Assembly: GCF_002265625.1 (NCBI RefSeq)
Contig: NZ_NOVE01000017.1
Location: 1 to 53,655 of the forward strand
Length of the DNA stretch: 53,655 nt
DNA from: Prevotella sp. 885
GTDB lineage: Bacteria > Bacteroidota > Bacteroidia > Bacteroidales > Bacteroidaceae
Direction of reading: 5' to 3'
In this document: piece after piece, positions 8,039-17,663 of the stretch
Numbering within the stretch: position 1 is the first letter of the stretch
How the letters are laid out: each line of letters starts with the position of its first letter
Translations under genes and position numbers: made by a program
The notes under the pieces: generated by a model
Databases searched by the model: none
Seen by the model: only the letters and a program-made list of their open reading frames with translations
Told to the model about the DNA's origin: nothing

Positions 8039-9511
8039 ATGACAGACGAACAGACATTTGCAGACTACAGAAGCCGTCTTAACATCAAGGACGTATTGGA
8101 GGACGCAGGCTACACGTTTTACAAGCGTGATGGCTTGCGCTATCCTGCGTATGTACGCCTGGGCAGCGACGGAAAAAGAATCAGTGGAGACAAGTACATT
8201 GTCATGCCCAACAAGAACTGCTGTTTCCAGCCGCCAACCATCAAGCTCTACTCTGTTACCTCCTTCATCTGGGAACATCCAGATCTTTTCAAGGAGTACA
8301 AGTATGGCATGAAGGAATCAGCCCTTGTCCATAAGGTCTGCCAACGCCTGCTTAACATCCCGGTAGAACATCGGAGTCAGGACGTGCATAATCCAACTGT
8401 CAGCAGCAAGCCATTTGATATCAATGACTACAAGATTGACCGTTTCAATCCCAAAGACTTCGAGTCACAGAAGCCGTTCTACGCCTTCTTCAAGTCAAGA
8501 GGAATTGATTTCGCCACCCGTTGTGCCTTCCATCACAGCTTCTTCCTCGCATCGAAAACAGCAAAAGATGGCAGCACCTATAAGAATCTCTCCTTCCCTA
8601 TGCACATTCCTGGGCAACCAGACAAATGTGTAGGGTTAGAGGAAAGAGGCTATCCTCGCAAGGATGGTTCTGCCCGAAAAGGCATGGCTACTGGCACCAA
8701 CGCCAGTGAAGGATTATGGATGGCAAGTCCCAAGAATACGGCACTCCAGAATGCCCGTATCGTACTTGTCTTTGAAAGCGCATACGATGCCATGGCATTT
8801 TACCAGCTGCAGATGCGCAAGGAATCCGGTTTGGACCAGCGTGGGCGGCAGGATCTGAAAGCCGGAGTCTATGTTTCCACTGGAGGTAACCCAAGCTATG
8901 GGCAGATACAGGGATTGCTGAAAGCAGCACCACAAGCCACCTTCCACCTCGGCTTTGACAAGGATGTGGCAGGAAAGCAGTTTGTGGCAAACTTCGAGGA
9001 TATTGCAAGCAAACAGAGTCCGGTTGCACCGGGAAATGTACCAGCTGACATGAGGGAGTTCATGGAAAGCTTCGACAAACAGCCGAAGACCATCAAGGAA
9101 CTGCTAAGTTTCAACGATGAGAACTATAGCTTACTCCCCCATGAGCTCAAACAGCTATACCTGTTTTACGATTCTGCAAAAGAAGAGGCATTGGAGTATC
9201 ACTACTCTCCCTTTTTGTGTAAAGAAGACAAGCAGGAAGCTGCTGACAAGATGAACAAAGCGTTCAAGGACTTCAAGGATGCACTGCTACAGAAGCTCAA
9301 CCTGCACGAAGACCAAGACCTCACTCCCGTGAAGATTATTCGGGAAGAGCCATCGGAAGGCTACAAGGACTTCAATGACGAACTTTTGGATAAGAAACAG
9401 TTTTCTATGACCGACGTAGTAGAGACCGCATTTGACGAGAACGGTGTGGACTTGACCTTTGAACGGCAAGAAGAGAACGAGGAAACCAAACATCATGGAT
9501 TTAAACGATAA
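8039..9511 (+). CDS. TOPRIM-domain primase-like protein (DUF3991-like)
   Basis: The N-terminal 110 residues (SRLNIKDVLEDAGYTFYKRD, later VTSFIWEHPDLFKEY) resemble the zinc-free primase-associated DUF3991 region. A TOPRIM fold follows at about residues 240-330. Its acidic residues are visible: VLVFESAYDAM supplies the first Glu, and HLGFDKDVAGKQF supplies the DxD-type pair. TOPRIM/DUF3991 proteins of mobile elements are thought to prime or process DNA after transfer. The C-terminal third is Lys/Glu-rich and probably helical. The stop overlaps the ATG of the next gene (9511), indicating translational coupling. Confidence 0.75.
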   Translation: MTDEQTFADYRSRLNIKDVLEDAGYTFYKRDGLRYPAYVRLGSDGKRISGDKYIVMPNKNCCFQPPTIKLYSVTSFIWEHPDLFKEYKYGMKESALVHKVCQRLLNIPVEHRSQDVHNPTVSSKPFDINDYKIDRFNPKDFESQKPFYAFFKSRGIDFATRCAFHHSFFLASKTAKDGSTYKNLSFPMHIPGQPDKCVGLEERGYPRKDGSARKGMATGTNASEGLWMASPKNTALQNARIVLVFESAYDAMAFYQLQMRKESGLDQRGRQDLKAGVYVSTGGNPSYGQIQGLLKAAPQATFHLGFDKDVAGKQFVANFEDIASKQSPVAPGNVPADMREFMESFDKQPKTIKELLSFNDENYSLLPHELKQLYLFYDSAKEEALEYHYSPFLCKEDKQEAADKMNKAFKDFKDALLQKLNLHEDQDLTPVKIIREEPSEGYKDFNDELLDKKQFSMTDVVETAFDENGVDLTFERQEENEETKHHGFKR

Positions 9512-10008
9512 TGAATATGGCAGACCCAATCAGACGATACAACATCATCACCCTTCGCCCTCACTGGGCGCAGTACATCATCTCGCAAGGGATGTCGTTC
9601 ATCATCAGCTGTGCCCTGTTCCTTGTTGCCGGTCACGACAGCATCACCTACAAGATGCCTTTCGTGGTACTTGGAGGTGTGATGACCTGCATCATGCTCT
9701 ATAGATGCTTATATCTCTACAAACTCAGATACATCATCACCTCTGAACAGCTCATCATCCAGCATGGAGTACTGACAAGAACCAGTGACTACATAGAGCT
9801 GTACCGAGTGGTGGATTTCAGCGAGAACCGTGACATTCTGGAACAGTTGTTTGGCTTGAAGACAGTATGGATATTCAGCGGCGACCGCTCCAATCCCAAA
9901 CTCGACATCTACGGTGTGAAGGAAAGGTTGGACGTTGTGAGAATCATCCGTGAACGTGTAGAATACAACAAAAAGAGAAAAGGCATATATGAAATTACCA
10001 ACAGATAA
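9511..10008 (+). CDS. Membrane protein with bacterial PH-like (DUF304) domain
   Basis: Two transmembrane helices near residues 20-40 and 47-65 precede a soluble part (LRYIITSEQLIIQHGVLTRTSDYIELYRVVDF) with the beta pattern of bacterial PH/DUF304 domains. The product is expected in the inner membrane with the PH-like domain facing the cytoplasm. A second ATG at 9517 is equally possible. The start overlaps the previous stop, and the 3' end overlaps the next gene by 20 nt, so it is firmly inside the operon. Its role in transfer is unknown. Confidence 0.7.
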   Translation: MNMADPIRRYNIITLRPHWAQYIISQGMSFIISCALFLVAGHDSITYKMPFVVLGGVMTCIMLYRCLYLYKLRYIITSEQLIIQHGVLTRTSDYIELYRVVDFSENRDILEQLFGLKTVWIFSGDRSNPKLDIYGVKERLDVVRIIRERVEYNKKRKGIYEITNR

Positions 10009-10702
10009 CAGAAGAAGCAAGGTTGTTGCAGCCATTACCTTGGCATTGATGCTACTGCCAGCTATAGGTTATGCTCAGGTTGCCTCCAGCAATCCTTTGG
10101 AGTATGTAGCCTTGGCTGAGGGAAACGAGCTTATCAACGGTCAGATCAAAAGCCAGATAGAAGACCAGCAAAAGACCGCATTCCTGCAAAACACCATCGC
10201 AGCCGAGTTCTCCCAGATTCACAAATGGGAAAAGAAGTATAACAGCTATCTGAAAACGGCATCGGGTTATGCGTCCACATTGAAAGCCTGCACCTCGCTC
10301 TATGACGATGGTGTGAGGATCTTCATCAACTTGTGCAATCTAAAGAAAGCCATAGCAAGCAACCCACAGGGTATTGTGGCAACCGCAAGCATGAACAACC
10401 TATATATCGAGACCGCCACAGAGCTCGTCACGGTATATACTACTTTAAAGGATGCCATAGCCAAGGGTGGCAACGAGAATATGCTCACAGGTGCAGAACG
10501 AAGCAAAACCCTCTGGGAACTGAACGACCGTCTGGCACAGTTCAACAAGAAGCTGTCAAGGCTATGTCTCAGCATCAGATACTACACCATGGCCGATGTC
10601 TGGAACAATGTCACGGCAGGAATGCTCGACCGGAGCAATGCCGAAATAGCCAGTCAAGCCCTTGGCAGATGGCGCAGATGCGCCAGAGTTGTAACACCAT
10701 AA
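9989..10702 (+). CDS. Exported helical protein A, paralogue of the next gene
   Basis: A signal peptide or N-terminal anchor (about residues 12-29, VVAAITLALMLLPAIGYAQ) precedes an alpha-helical body of about 200 residues. The C-terminal segment (RLCLSIRYYTMADVWNNV, then ALGRWRRC) aligns by eye with the corresponding part of the next gene (RLIRAVKYTRLSDVWAEI, then CKERWRRN), so the two are probable paralogues. No known family is recognised. By position and size they may be periplasmic pilus or mating-channel components, like the helical TraK/VirB5-type proteins, but this is a guess. Confidence 0.65.
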   Translation: MKLPTDNRRSKVVAAITLALMLLPAIGYAQVASSNPLEYVALAEGNELINGQIKSQIEDQQKTAFLQNTIAAEFSQIHKWEKKYNSYLKTASGYASTLKACTSLYDDGVRIFINLCNLKKAIASNPQGIVATASMNNLYIETATELVTVYTTLKDAIAKGGNENMLTGAERSKTLWELNDRLAQFNKKLSRLCLSIRYYTMADVWNNVTAGMLDRSNAEIASQALGRWRRCARVVTP

Positions 10703-10727
10703 GAAAGATTATTTGAGGATAACATTT

Positions 10728-11426
10728 ATGAAACGTCTCTATGCTCTCATATTACTTCTCTTTTCTCTCATCCTTCCCTTTGATGGGCAGGATGGGAGTT
10801 TTCTCCGTGCCCAGGGTAATGACCCTGTCCTGGCAGGTATGATATTCCAATATACCGACAAAGCCAAGAAAGAGTTGAAGCAGCAGGAACAGATGATGCA
10901 ACTTGTTTCTACAGGCCATATATGGATCAAGGAAGAGGTAGAAGGTACAACCAACCTACAGAAGGAGTTCAATAACTATCTTGACCGGTTCAACAGCATC
11001 ATCAGCTATGCAGCTCAGATCTATGGTTTCTATCATGAGATAGACCGACTCGTTGGACAGCTCGGCACTTACAGCCACCAGCTCAGCCATCAGACGACCA
11101 ATGCTCTTGCCGTGGCTCTATCGACAAATAGAAATAAGCTCTATCGGGAACTTGTCATGAGCAGTGTCGAGATAGTCAATGACGTTAGGCAGGTATGTCT
11201 CTCTAATAACAAGATGACAGAGAAGCAGCGACTGGAGATAGTCTTTGGCATACGACCGAAACTCAAACTGATGAACCAGAAACTCAAACGGTTGATACGG
11301 GCAGTGAAGTACACCAGACTGTCAGACGTATGGGCAGAGATAGACTATGGAGCCAGGAGTGAAGTGGACAAACCTACCATTGTACAGCGATGTAAAGAAC
11401 GATGGCGAAGGAATGCAAGACGTTGA
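10728..11426 (+). CDS. Exported helical protein B, paralogue of the previous gene
   Basis: ATG 10728 gives the signal peptide MKRLYALILLLFSLILPFDG with a plausible cleavage after LRAQ. An upstream TTG is less likely. The mature protein is helical, with Gln- and Lys-rich coils (KAKKELKQQEQMMQLVSTG). It shares the DVW...RW(R)R C-terminal signature with protein A. It has a basic C-terminus (RWRRNARR). The spacing of 25 nt supports one operon. The function is inferred only from context, as an envelope component of the transfer apparatus. Confidence 0.65.
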   Translation: MKRLYALILLLFSLILPFDGQDGSFLRAQGNDPVLAGMIFQYTDKAKKELKQQEQMMQLVSTGHIWIKEEVEGTTNLQKEFNNYLDRFNSIISYAAQIYGFYHEIDRLVGQLGTYSHQLSHQTTNALAVALSTNRNKLYRELVMSSVEIVNDVRQVCLSNNKMTEKQRLEIVFGIRPKLKLMNQKLKRLIRAVKYTRLSDVWAEIDYGARSEVDKPTIVQRCKERWRRNARR

Positions 11427-11489
11427 AGTAAAGGTTCAATATAATCAGATAACAAATAACAGTACAATATTTTAGAAATACATAGCATT

Positions 11490-12167
11490 ATGGGTTGGGG
11501 TTCATTTTTAAAATCAACTCTCCGATTGGGAGGAAGGATGACCAGTGCAACTGCACACACAGTGGGCAGTGCTGTGCTTCATCCTCAGCAGACCTTGAAA
11601 GGCGTAGGTTCGGCCACTAAAAGCGCAGTGATTGGAGGAAGTCTCGGTTACATTAGTTGGGAGAAGCTCACCACGGACAAAAGCGTTGTTGGCATAGTCA
11701 GCGATGCCGTCATAGGAGAAGACACCACCAAGAAGATTGGCGACACCGTATCTGGGATTGGTGATGGCGTGAAGGACTTGAAAGACTCAGTTACAGGGCT
11801 TTCAGACAACGTAAATGGGGCTATCAGCAGCGTGGATTCCAAGTGGAGCGGAATGTCTGGCTTCCTCAGAGCCATGTTCTCTGGTCATGGCGGTGACATG
11901 TTCGGAAACTTCTTCAGCAATATAGGCAAAGGTAACGTTTCAGGTCTCAGCCTTGTAGGACTTGTTGTCTCTGCCCTCCTCGTCTTCGGTCGCTTCGGAT
12001 GGTTAGGCAAGATCGCTGGAGCCGTTCTCGGAATGATGATGATAGGCAATAATGCCAATCTAAGCAACCTACTTGGTGGCAACAGTGACCGTAAGGCAAG
12101 CAACCACAAGGAAGAAGAAAAGCAGCAAGAAACAGAGCAAACCAATACTGTAAGCAGACGAAGATAA
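11490..12167 (+). CDS. Membrane protein with Gly/Ser/Asp repeats
   Basis: The 225 residues begin with a Gly/Thr/Ala-rich amphipathic stretch. Then comes a repetitive 7-residue pattern (IGDTVSGIGDGVKDLKDSVT, GLSDNVNGAISSVDS). Two adjoining transmembrane segments follow near residues 150-190 (VGLVVSALLVFGRFGWLGKI; AVLGMMMIG). The C-terminus is polar and charged (KEEEKQQETEQTNTVSRRR). The alternating heptad-like repeat suggests an alpha-helical coil near the membrane, similar to phage tape-measure or holin-like proteins, but no family is recognised. Confidence 0.6.
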   Translation: MGWGSFLKSTLRLGGRMTSATAHTVGSAVLHPQQTLKGVGSATKSAVIGGSLGYISWEKLTTDKSVVGIVSDAVIGEDTTKKIGDTVSGIGDGVKDLKDSVTGLSDNVNGAISSVDSKWSGMSGFLRAMFSGHGGDMFGNFFSNIGKGNVSGLSLVGLVVSALLVFGRFGWLGKIAGAVLGMMMIGNNANLSNLLGGNSDRKASNHKEEEKQQETEQTNTVSRRR

Positions 12168-12193
12168 CAAACACTACAACAAAGTATTATACA

Positions 12194-13024
12194 ATGCACT
12201 ATACACAAGAAATGATACTACATTCCGACAGTGGCTATTGCATGCCATTCGAGGAAAGAAACGGAGAAGTGACCATGTCCCTGGGCTACGGCAAACAGAA
12301 GCATCCGCACACAGGAGAGTCATTTTTCCATCATGGAGTTGACTTCAAGGTCAGGAACTACCTGCTGTCTGCCGTAGCTACCGGCAAGGTGACAGGTCTG
12401 GGCAACGATGCTATTCACGGCATCTACCAGATTACCCGATACGGTGACTATGAAGTGACCTATGCCCACCTGTGCAACATGTTTGCCAACTACGGCAAAG
12501 AGGTAAAGGCAGGGCAAGTCATCGCCGTCAGTGCCGACTCCCTCCATGTAGAAGTCAAATACAAGGGGGAAGAACTCAATCCACTGGAGTTCCTCACCAT
12601 GATCTATAGCAATCTGAAAGTGATGGAACAGAACGGCAAGCCAGGCGCAGCACCTCAGTTCGTCACTCTTGATATGGATGTTCATACCATGTATGACAAA
12701 GACCAGAAGGAGATTGAAGACCTCATGATGCGCTTCTTCCCCGACTACATGAGCGACATGAGTCAAGGCATCTATGCCCTACCAGAGCATACGGAACTGG
12801 CACTTCGCAACATCTTCACCATGTCGGCCATGAAGAATTACTTCTATGAAACCCTGCCTTCCATGGCGAATCCATTGGGAATGGGATCAAGAAGCATTCC
12901 AATAGCCGAGCGAGTACAGAACCTCCTCATTGGAGATTTCCTCAACTATCTCGCCTTGCGCCATCAGATCTTTCTGTCAAGCATGAGCGCCATCGAAAAA
13001 AAAAAGCACAAGACCGGGCAATAG
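12194..13024 (+). CDS. M23-type peptidase-like protein, frame ends in an A10 run
   Basis: Residues 30-140 form an M23 (LytM) fold: FHHGVDFKV supplies the HxxxD ligands and TYAHLCN the conserved His. The usual HxH ligand is degenerate (DSLHVEV), so the enzyme may be inactive or structural. The frame stops shortly after a run of ten A residues at 12996-13005 (AIEKKKHKTGQ). One extra A would join it to a further 108 codons ending at 13329 that lack their own start. The full product would be about 378 residues. It is either programmed slippage or an indel. Confidence 0.65.
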   Translation: MHYTQEMILHSDSGYCMPFEERNGEVTMSLGYGKQKHPHTGESFFHHGVDFKVRNYLLSAVATGKVTGLGNDAIHGIYQITRYGDYEVTYAHLCNMFANYGKEVKAGQVIAVSADSLHVEVKYKGEELNPLEFLTMIYSNLKVMEQNGKPGAAPQFVTLDMDVHTMYDKDQKEIEDLMMRFFPDYMSDMSQGIYALPEHTELALRNIFTMSAMKNYFYETLPSMANPLGMGSRSIPIAERVQNLLIGDFLNYLALRHQIFLSSMSAIEKKKHKTGQ

Positions 13025-13329
13025 CGACAAGCGGAATAGTTGACCCACTGGCAGAACTGGACATCGATGTTCAAAGCTTCGACATTCCACGCCTGGTTAG
13101 CGTCTATCCCGATAAATCGGGAATCAGATGGTGGACTAAGGCTTGGTTCAACAACAGCGAGAAAGGCGAAGCAGCTATTGAGATAGAAAGAAATCTGGCC
13201 ATCAAGTTCATCAACGACAACATCGAGAAGGACGAATGGCTGGAAGAATATTTCCCGAAACAGATGGAAGTCTATCACAACGCCATCGAACAGACCAGGG
13301 AACAAATCCTCAACCAATTAAACTTGTAA
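13006..13329 (+). pseudogene. Downstream part of the M23-like protein in the +1-shifted frame
   Basis: Starting at GCA 13006, directly after the A10 run, an open frame reads AQDRAIATSGIVDPLAELDI and continues through IRWWTKAWFNNSEKGEAAIE to LNQLNL and a TAA at 13327-13329. It has no start codon of its own. The composition matches its neighbours, and it fills an otherwise empty 300-nt gap, so it is clearly the C-terminal part of the 12194 gene. Confidence 0.65.
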
Positions 13330-13339
13330 ACATAAAGCT

Positions 13340-14731
13340 ATGGTAGAGTCAAAACAGGATAAGATATTCAATACTAAGGTCATACCGATAATGAATAAAG
13401 TTCGGAATGACCTACAGAACAAGCTTGCAGACGAGTTGCGGTCAAACTCCAATTCGTTTGCAGGTCTGATGGCAGCAGCAGCTGGACCTGACGGTGGTAT
13501 GGCATCCATGCAGGCGCAAAATGACACCCTCAAATACACAGGCAAATGGACATCCAAGACCACGGAAGACTATATTGCGATGGTCAAGAAAGAGTTGAAG
13601 CGACAGCATATCACGGTCAATGCCTCCATGGAACAGAAGATGATCGACAAGATGATAAAGGACAAAATACCGAAATCATCCATCGACTACATCATGCGAA
13701 AGGCTGCCACCAGTACCATCTTCTATCTACCGCAGGAAGTCGCAAAATCGCCATTGGAGCACAAGATAGACTCAGAGGCAGAGAAGCGGTATAAGCCATC
13801 GGTCTGGGAAAAGAACGCTGGTATAGCCCTTGGCTCTGTAACCGACCTTGCCTGTATGGGAGGATTGGGAGGTGGCTTGAAGACTGCTGCCACCTGGATA
13901 GGAAGCGACATGCTCGTCACTCATGTTGGTGACAAACTCAATGACCGTTCCGATGTTCCCATGATCATTGCACCGGGAAAGGAGGATGAATACAGACGAA
14001 CGCAGCAGGAAAAGAAGAAACAAGCGGAGCAGAAACCACAGAACAAGCCACAATCTGAGGAAGGAGCACAACAGGCAGAACCAACAGAAGAAGTGAACCA
14101 ATCTGAAGGTGAAGCCAACAACACGCAGCCCGAACAGACTAACATGAACGGTTGGCAAGGGCTTCTCACGTCATTCGGCCTCAACGGTATCAGTGACATA
14201 GGCCATAATCTTGGTTATGTATTGGCAATGCTTCCAGATATGCTCGTCGGCATGTTCACCGGTAAGACCAAGTCCATCAATATCAAGGACAACATGATGC
14301 CTATTGCAAGCATTGTAGCAGGTATGTTTGTCAAGAACCCGATTCTCAAAATGGTGCTCATAGGCATGGGAGGCATGAATCTTCTCAATAAGGCAGGACA
14401 TGAAGCCTTGGACAACTTCAAGACACAGGATCATCCGCAACAAGCTGGTGGCAGAGTCAACTATCGCATCTATCCCGAAGAGCCTCTGAATGCACGCATC
14501 CAGAATCCGGAGATAAGAGCCAACTGCCTGATCGCAACCATTGACAGAGTGCCATGTACCATAGCCCTTCCAGAAAAAGTTGTGGATGCCTACCGTCAAG
14601 GAGCGCTGCCTCTCAACACCCTTGCCAATGCTGTGCTGGCAAAGAATGACCAGATGCGACAGATAGCATCCGAGAAATACGAGGCTGGCGAACGACAGAC
14701 AGTCATCGAGAGACCACTTGCTCAAAGATAA
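13340..14731 (+). CDS. Transfer-operon protein with hydrophobic central region, unknown
   Basis: The protein has 463 residues. The N-terminal 150 residues are helical. A Gly-rich segment (LACMGGLGGGLKTAATWIGS) precedes a low-complexity Gln/Glu/Lys/Pro linker (about residues 220-265). Hydrophobic stretches follow (LGYVLAMLPDMLVGMF; IASIVAGMFV; LKMVLIGMGGMNLL). The C-terminal 100 residues are soluble (RVNYRIYPEEPLNARIQNPE). It was probably membrane-associated. I do not recognise the family. It lies 11 nt after the shifted end of the preceding M23-like frame. Confidence 0.6.
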   Translation: MVESKQDKIFNTKVIPIMNKVRNDLQNKLADELRSNSNSFAGLMAAAAGPDGGMASMQAQNDTLKYTGKWTSKTTEDYIAMVKKELKRQHITVNASMEQKMIDKMIKDKIPKSSIDYIMRKAATSTIFYLPQEVAKSPLEHKIDSEAEKRYKPSVWEKNAGIALGSVTDLACMGGLGGGLKTAATWIGSDMLVTHVGDKLNDRSDVPMIIAPGKEDEYRRTQQEKKKQAEQKPQNKPQSEEGAQQAEPTEEVNQSEGEANNTQPEQTNMNGWQGLLTSFGLNGISDIGHNLGYVLAMLPDMLVGMFTGKTKSINIKDNMMPIASIVAGMFVKNPILKMVLIGMGGMNLLNKAGHEALDNFKTQDHPQQAGGRVNYRIYPEEPLNARIQNPEIRANCLIATIDRVPCTIALPEKVVDAYRQGALPLNTLANAVLAKNDQMRQIASEKYEAGERQTVIERPLAQR

Positions 14732-14743
14732 CATAGAACAAAG

Positions 14744-15184
14744 ATGAAAAGATACTGGTATAAATTCCGTGTCAAATACGGCAAAGCCCTTGACACAGGA
14801 AAGAACAAGAAAGTCAGTGAAGAATACCTGGTAGATGCCGAGAGCTTCACCGAGACAGAGAAACGTGCCACCAAAGCTGCTACTGAGCTTATCGGAACCA
14901 AAGACTTCGACATCACAGCCATCTCACGTGAACCTATCACGGAGATTCTGAAAGAAGACGAGAAAGAAGGTAACCACTGGTACAAGACCGTCGTCTCCCT
15001 TGTCACTGAGGATGAAGACACTGGCGTAAAGAAGTTCTCACCACAGACCATCTACGTCAATGCTCCTTCGACAAAGGAAGCAGACCACATGCTACGTCAG
15101 CACATGAGCAGCAGCGTGACAGAGTGGGAAATCAAATCCATAGCCGAGACCAAGGTTCTTGGTGTTCTTGGCTATAAGCAATGA
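14744..15184 (+). CDS. DUF4494 family protein
   Basis: The 146-residue sequence starts [13 protein letters not shown] and has [20 protein letters not shown], the signature of DUF4494 proteins, which occur in Bacteroidetes phages and conjugative elements. It is a soluble alpha/beta protein with acidic stretches. The function of the family is unknown. It is 12 nt after the preceding gene and 19 nt before the ArdC-MutS fusion, so it is co-transcribed with both. Confidence 0.75.
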   Translation: MKRYWYKFRVKYGKALDTGKNKKVSEEYLVDAESFTETEKRATKAATELIGTKDFDITAISREPITEILKEDEKEGNHWYKTVVSLVTEDEDTGVKKFSPQTIYVNAPSTKEADHMLRQHMSSSVTEWEIKSIAETKVLGVLGYKQ

Positions 15185-15203
15185 TCACAAAAACATCATA
15201 TCC

Positions 15204-17651
15204 ATGACAGAAAAGAATCAGCAAGAAAAGATGGCTGCAGAACGTCAGGTGGAACTGTTCACCAAGGCGTTTGGGAAAGCCAAGGAAGATAATGGCATTT
15301 GGCTGGACAACAACGGTCGCAAGGCTCCTGGACTCTACCAGAAGCATTTGCAGGTATCAGCCTTCAATGCCATCATCTTAGGAATGCACGCCGCACAAAA
15401 CGGCTACAAGACCAACCAATATACGCTTTTTTCGGAAGCGAAGAAACGTGGCGAGTCTGTTCAATCAAAAGAGAAAGGAGTACCATTCCTCTGGTACAAC
15501 TGGAACGAGTATGTCAACAAGCACAACCCTGAGGACAAAATCAGCCGTGCAGACTACCAGGCTCTTCCTTCAGACAAGCAAGCAGATTACAAAGGTATCA
15601 GAAGCCGTGAAGTAAGAGCCTTGTTCAATATCGAGCAGACTACCCTACCCATGGTTGACAAGACCGCCTTTGAAGCAACAGTCCAGGAATACGGCAGGTT
15701 GAACGACCGAAAGGATATAGAGTCTGCCTCCACTGCCATTCGCAAAGGCGTAGAAGAGCTTCTGGAGAAGGCACGTGAGAACATGGTCGAAATCCGCAGT
15801 GACTCTACAGGTGTAGCACATTACGACAGCAAGAAAGACATTGTCTTCCTGCCCAAAGCATCTTCCTACGAACACTATGAGGATTATGCCCGTGATGCAG
15901 TATCGCTACTTGTCACAGCCACTGGCCATGGGCAGCGACTGGCTCGTGAAGGTATGGTAACAAAGAACGGAAAGGTCTCTGCAGAGGATGCCATGAAGCA
16001 GGAGCGTCTGGTCACAGAAGTTGCCACAGCCGTAAAACTCCAGGAATTGGGAATCTCAGCCAAGCTCTCCCCGGAAAGTATGGCGATGACCGATTATTGG
16101 TCAAGAGAACTGAAAGAGAATCCTTGTCTCATTGATATACTGGAGAGGGATGTCAACAATGCCGTGGATATGCTCCACAAGGCAGAACGTGGCGAAAAGG
16201 TTGAATTGAACAGCAAGACTGCCAGAAACCAGGCAGATGCCATCAAGAGCATCCTTCCAAAGCACTACTATGTGGCTGACGAGATCAAGACCCTTCCCAA
16301 CAAGTCAACCAAGGAGTTTGTCCTCGTAAAGGACGCAGAGGGTAAGATGGCAGATGTTGTCCTTCCAGAAGGTGCATCGCTGGGTATGGATAGCGACATT
16401 CCTGGCATGAAGAAAGGACGTATCGAGCATGCCCTACAGAAGGAAGGATATGAAACTGTCACCTTCTACAATGTTGATGGTTCCATGGGCTACCGTCCTG
16501 ACGACAGTTTCTTTGACGGCAAGGCAGTCTCTGTTGCCAGACTCAACAACTGGAGCCTGGAGACCATCACCCTGCTTGATGTCTCAGATGCAGTGAAACG
16601 CTCTGGAGCCGTGGACTTCGACAAGATCCTGATGCTGCGTGACGATGAAGGAAAGTGGGCACTCTATCTGAAGCCTGAGAATGAAAAGGCTTTCAGCGTA
16701 TATCCAGACAAGGCCGATGTCAACCTGTTCTTCACCACAGTAAAGCAAGGTGACGAGGAACTTTCAGACACTATGCGTCAGGACATGGCACAGAAATACT
16801 ACATGGAAGCTTCCAATAAGCCGGAAATAAAGGTTGACCTCTTCAAGAGCAACGTTCCTGCCGAAGAGGTGGACAAAATACAACGTGTCAACATCTTCAA
16901 GACCAAAGAGACGGACAATCAGCCGAGTGTCATCCTCTGTATGCCTACAGTGAATGGTGAAAAGCTCAAACCTCGTGAGATCTCACCATCCCAGTGGCAA
17001 CGTATGTGGCTCGCCGAGAACATGCAGGATTACAAGAAACACCTTGCTGCCAGTCTTTTTGCCGATGTATTGCGCAAAGACCGGACCGATGCGGTAGCTG
17101 TAGGCACTGAAAAATCGGAGCAGGAAGCTCAGAGCAATGAGGTAAAGCAGAACACCGCTCAGCAAGAGGAAGACAAGGCTACGGAGGAACAGAAAGAGGA
17201 AACTCCAGAAAAGAAAGAGCAGAAGCAGAAGGAAGAAAAGGCAAAGGAAGAGAAGACAAAGGCTGAGACAAAGGCTGCCGTTGTAGCAATGACTCCGATG
17301 TTAAAGCAATTCTACGAGCTAAAAGGCAAACATCCTGATGCTGTGTTACTTTTCCGTTGTGGTGACTTCTACGAGACCTATAGCCAGGATGCAGAGAAAG
17401 CTTCAAAAATCCTGGGCATCACACTCACCAAGAGTTCCCATACCAAGGATGCTGACGGCAAGCCTCTGGCCATGGCTGGTTTCCCATATCATGCTCTCGA
17501 CACCTATCTGCCGAAACTCATCCGTGCAGGAGAACGGGTTGCCATCTGCGACCAGTTGGAAGCCCCCAAACGTGCCACTGAGGAAATTTATCCCTCCAAG
17601 GTAGAGAGTCCTCAGCAGGAACAGAACAATTCTTCAGGAATACACAGATAA
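15204..17651 (+). CDS. ArdC-like DNA-binding protein fused to a MutS domain I
   Basis: ATG 15204 ([15 protein letters not shown]) is preferred over an upstream in-frame start that overlaps the previous gene. Residues 40-110 match the ArdC-type N-terminal ssDNA-binding region ([20 protein letters not shown], then [10 protein letters not shown]). A further region (about 190-290, [13 protein letters not shown]) looks like a decayed zincin without HExxH. A charged Glu/Lys/Gln linker (about 635-690) leads to a C-terminal MutS domain I (about 695-795): [56 protein letters not shown]. The FYE mismatch-wedge motif is intact. Other MutS domains are absent, so this is not a repair ATPase. It is probably a polyvalent protein that protects or handles incoming DNA. 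Confidence 0.75.
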   Translation: MTEKNQQEKMAAERQVELFTKAFGKAKEDNGIWLDNNGRKAPGLYQKHLQVSAFNAIILGMHAAQNGYKTNQYTLFSEAKKRGESVQSKEKGVPFLWYNWNEYVNKHNPEDKISRADYQALPSDKQADYKGIRSREVRALFNIEQTTLPMVDKTAFEATVQEYGRLNDRKDIESASTAIRKGVEELLEKARENMVEIRSDSTGVAHYDSKKDIVFLPKASSYEHYEDYARDAVSLLVTATGHGQRLAREGMVTKNGKVSAEDAMKQERLVTEVATAVKLQELGISAKLSPESMAMTDYWSRELKENPCLIDILERDVNNAVDMLHKAERGEKVELNSKTARNQADAIKSILPKHYYVADEIKTLPNKSTKEFVLVKDAEGKMADVVLPEGASLGMDSDIPGMKKGRIEHALQKEGYETVTFYNVDGSMGYRPDDSFFDGKAVSVARLNNWSLETITLLDVSDAVKRSGAVDFDKILMLRDDEGKWALYLKPENEKAFSVYPDKADVNLFFTTVKQGDEELSDTMRQDMAQKYYMEASNKPEIKVDLFKSNVPAEEVDKIQRVNIFKTKETDNQPSVILCMPTVNGEKLKPREISPSQWQRMWLAENMQDYKKHLAASLFADVLRKDRTDAVAVGTEKSEQEAQSNEVKQNTAQQEEDKATEEQKEETPEKKEQKQKEEKAKEEKTKAETKAAVVAMTPMLKQFYELKGKHPDAVLLFRCGDFYETYSQDAEKASKILGITLTKSSHTKDADGKPLAMAGFPYHALDTYLPKLIRAGERVAICDQLEAPKRATEEIYPSKVESPQQEQNNSSGIHR

Positions 17652-17663
17652 TATGTAATCATC

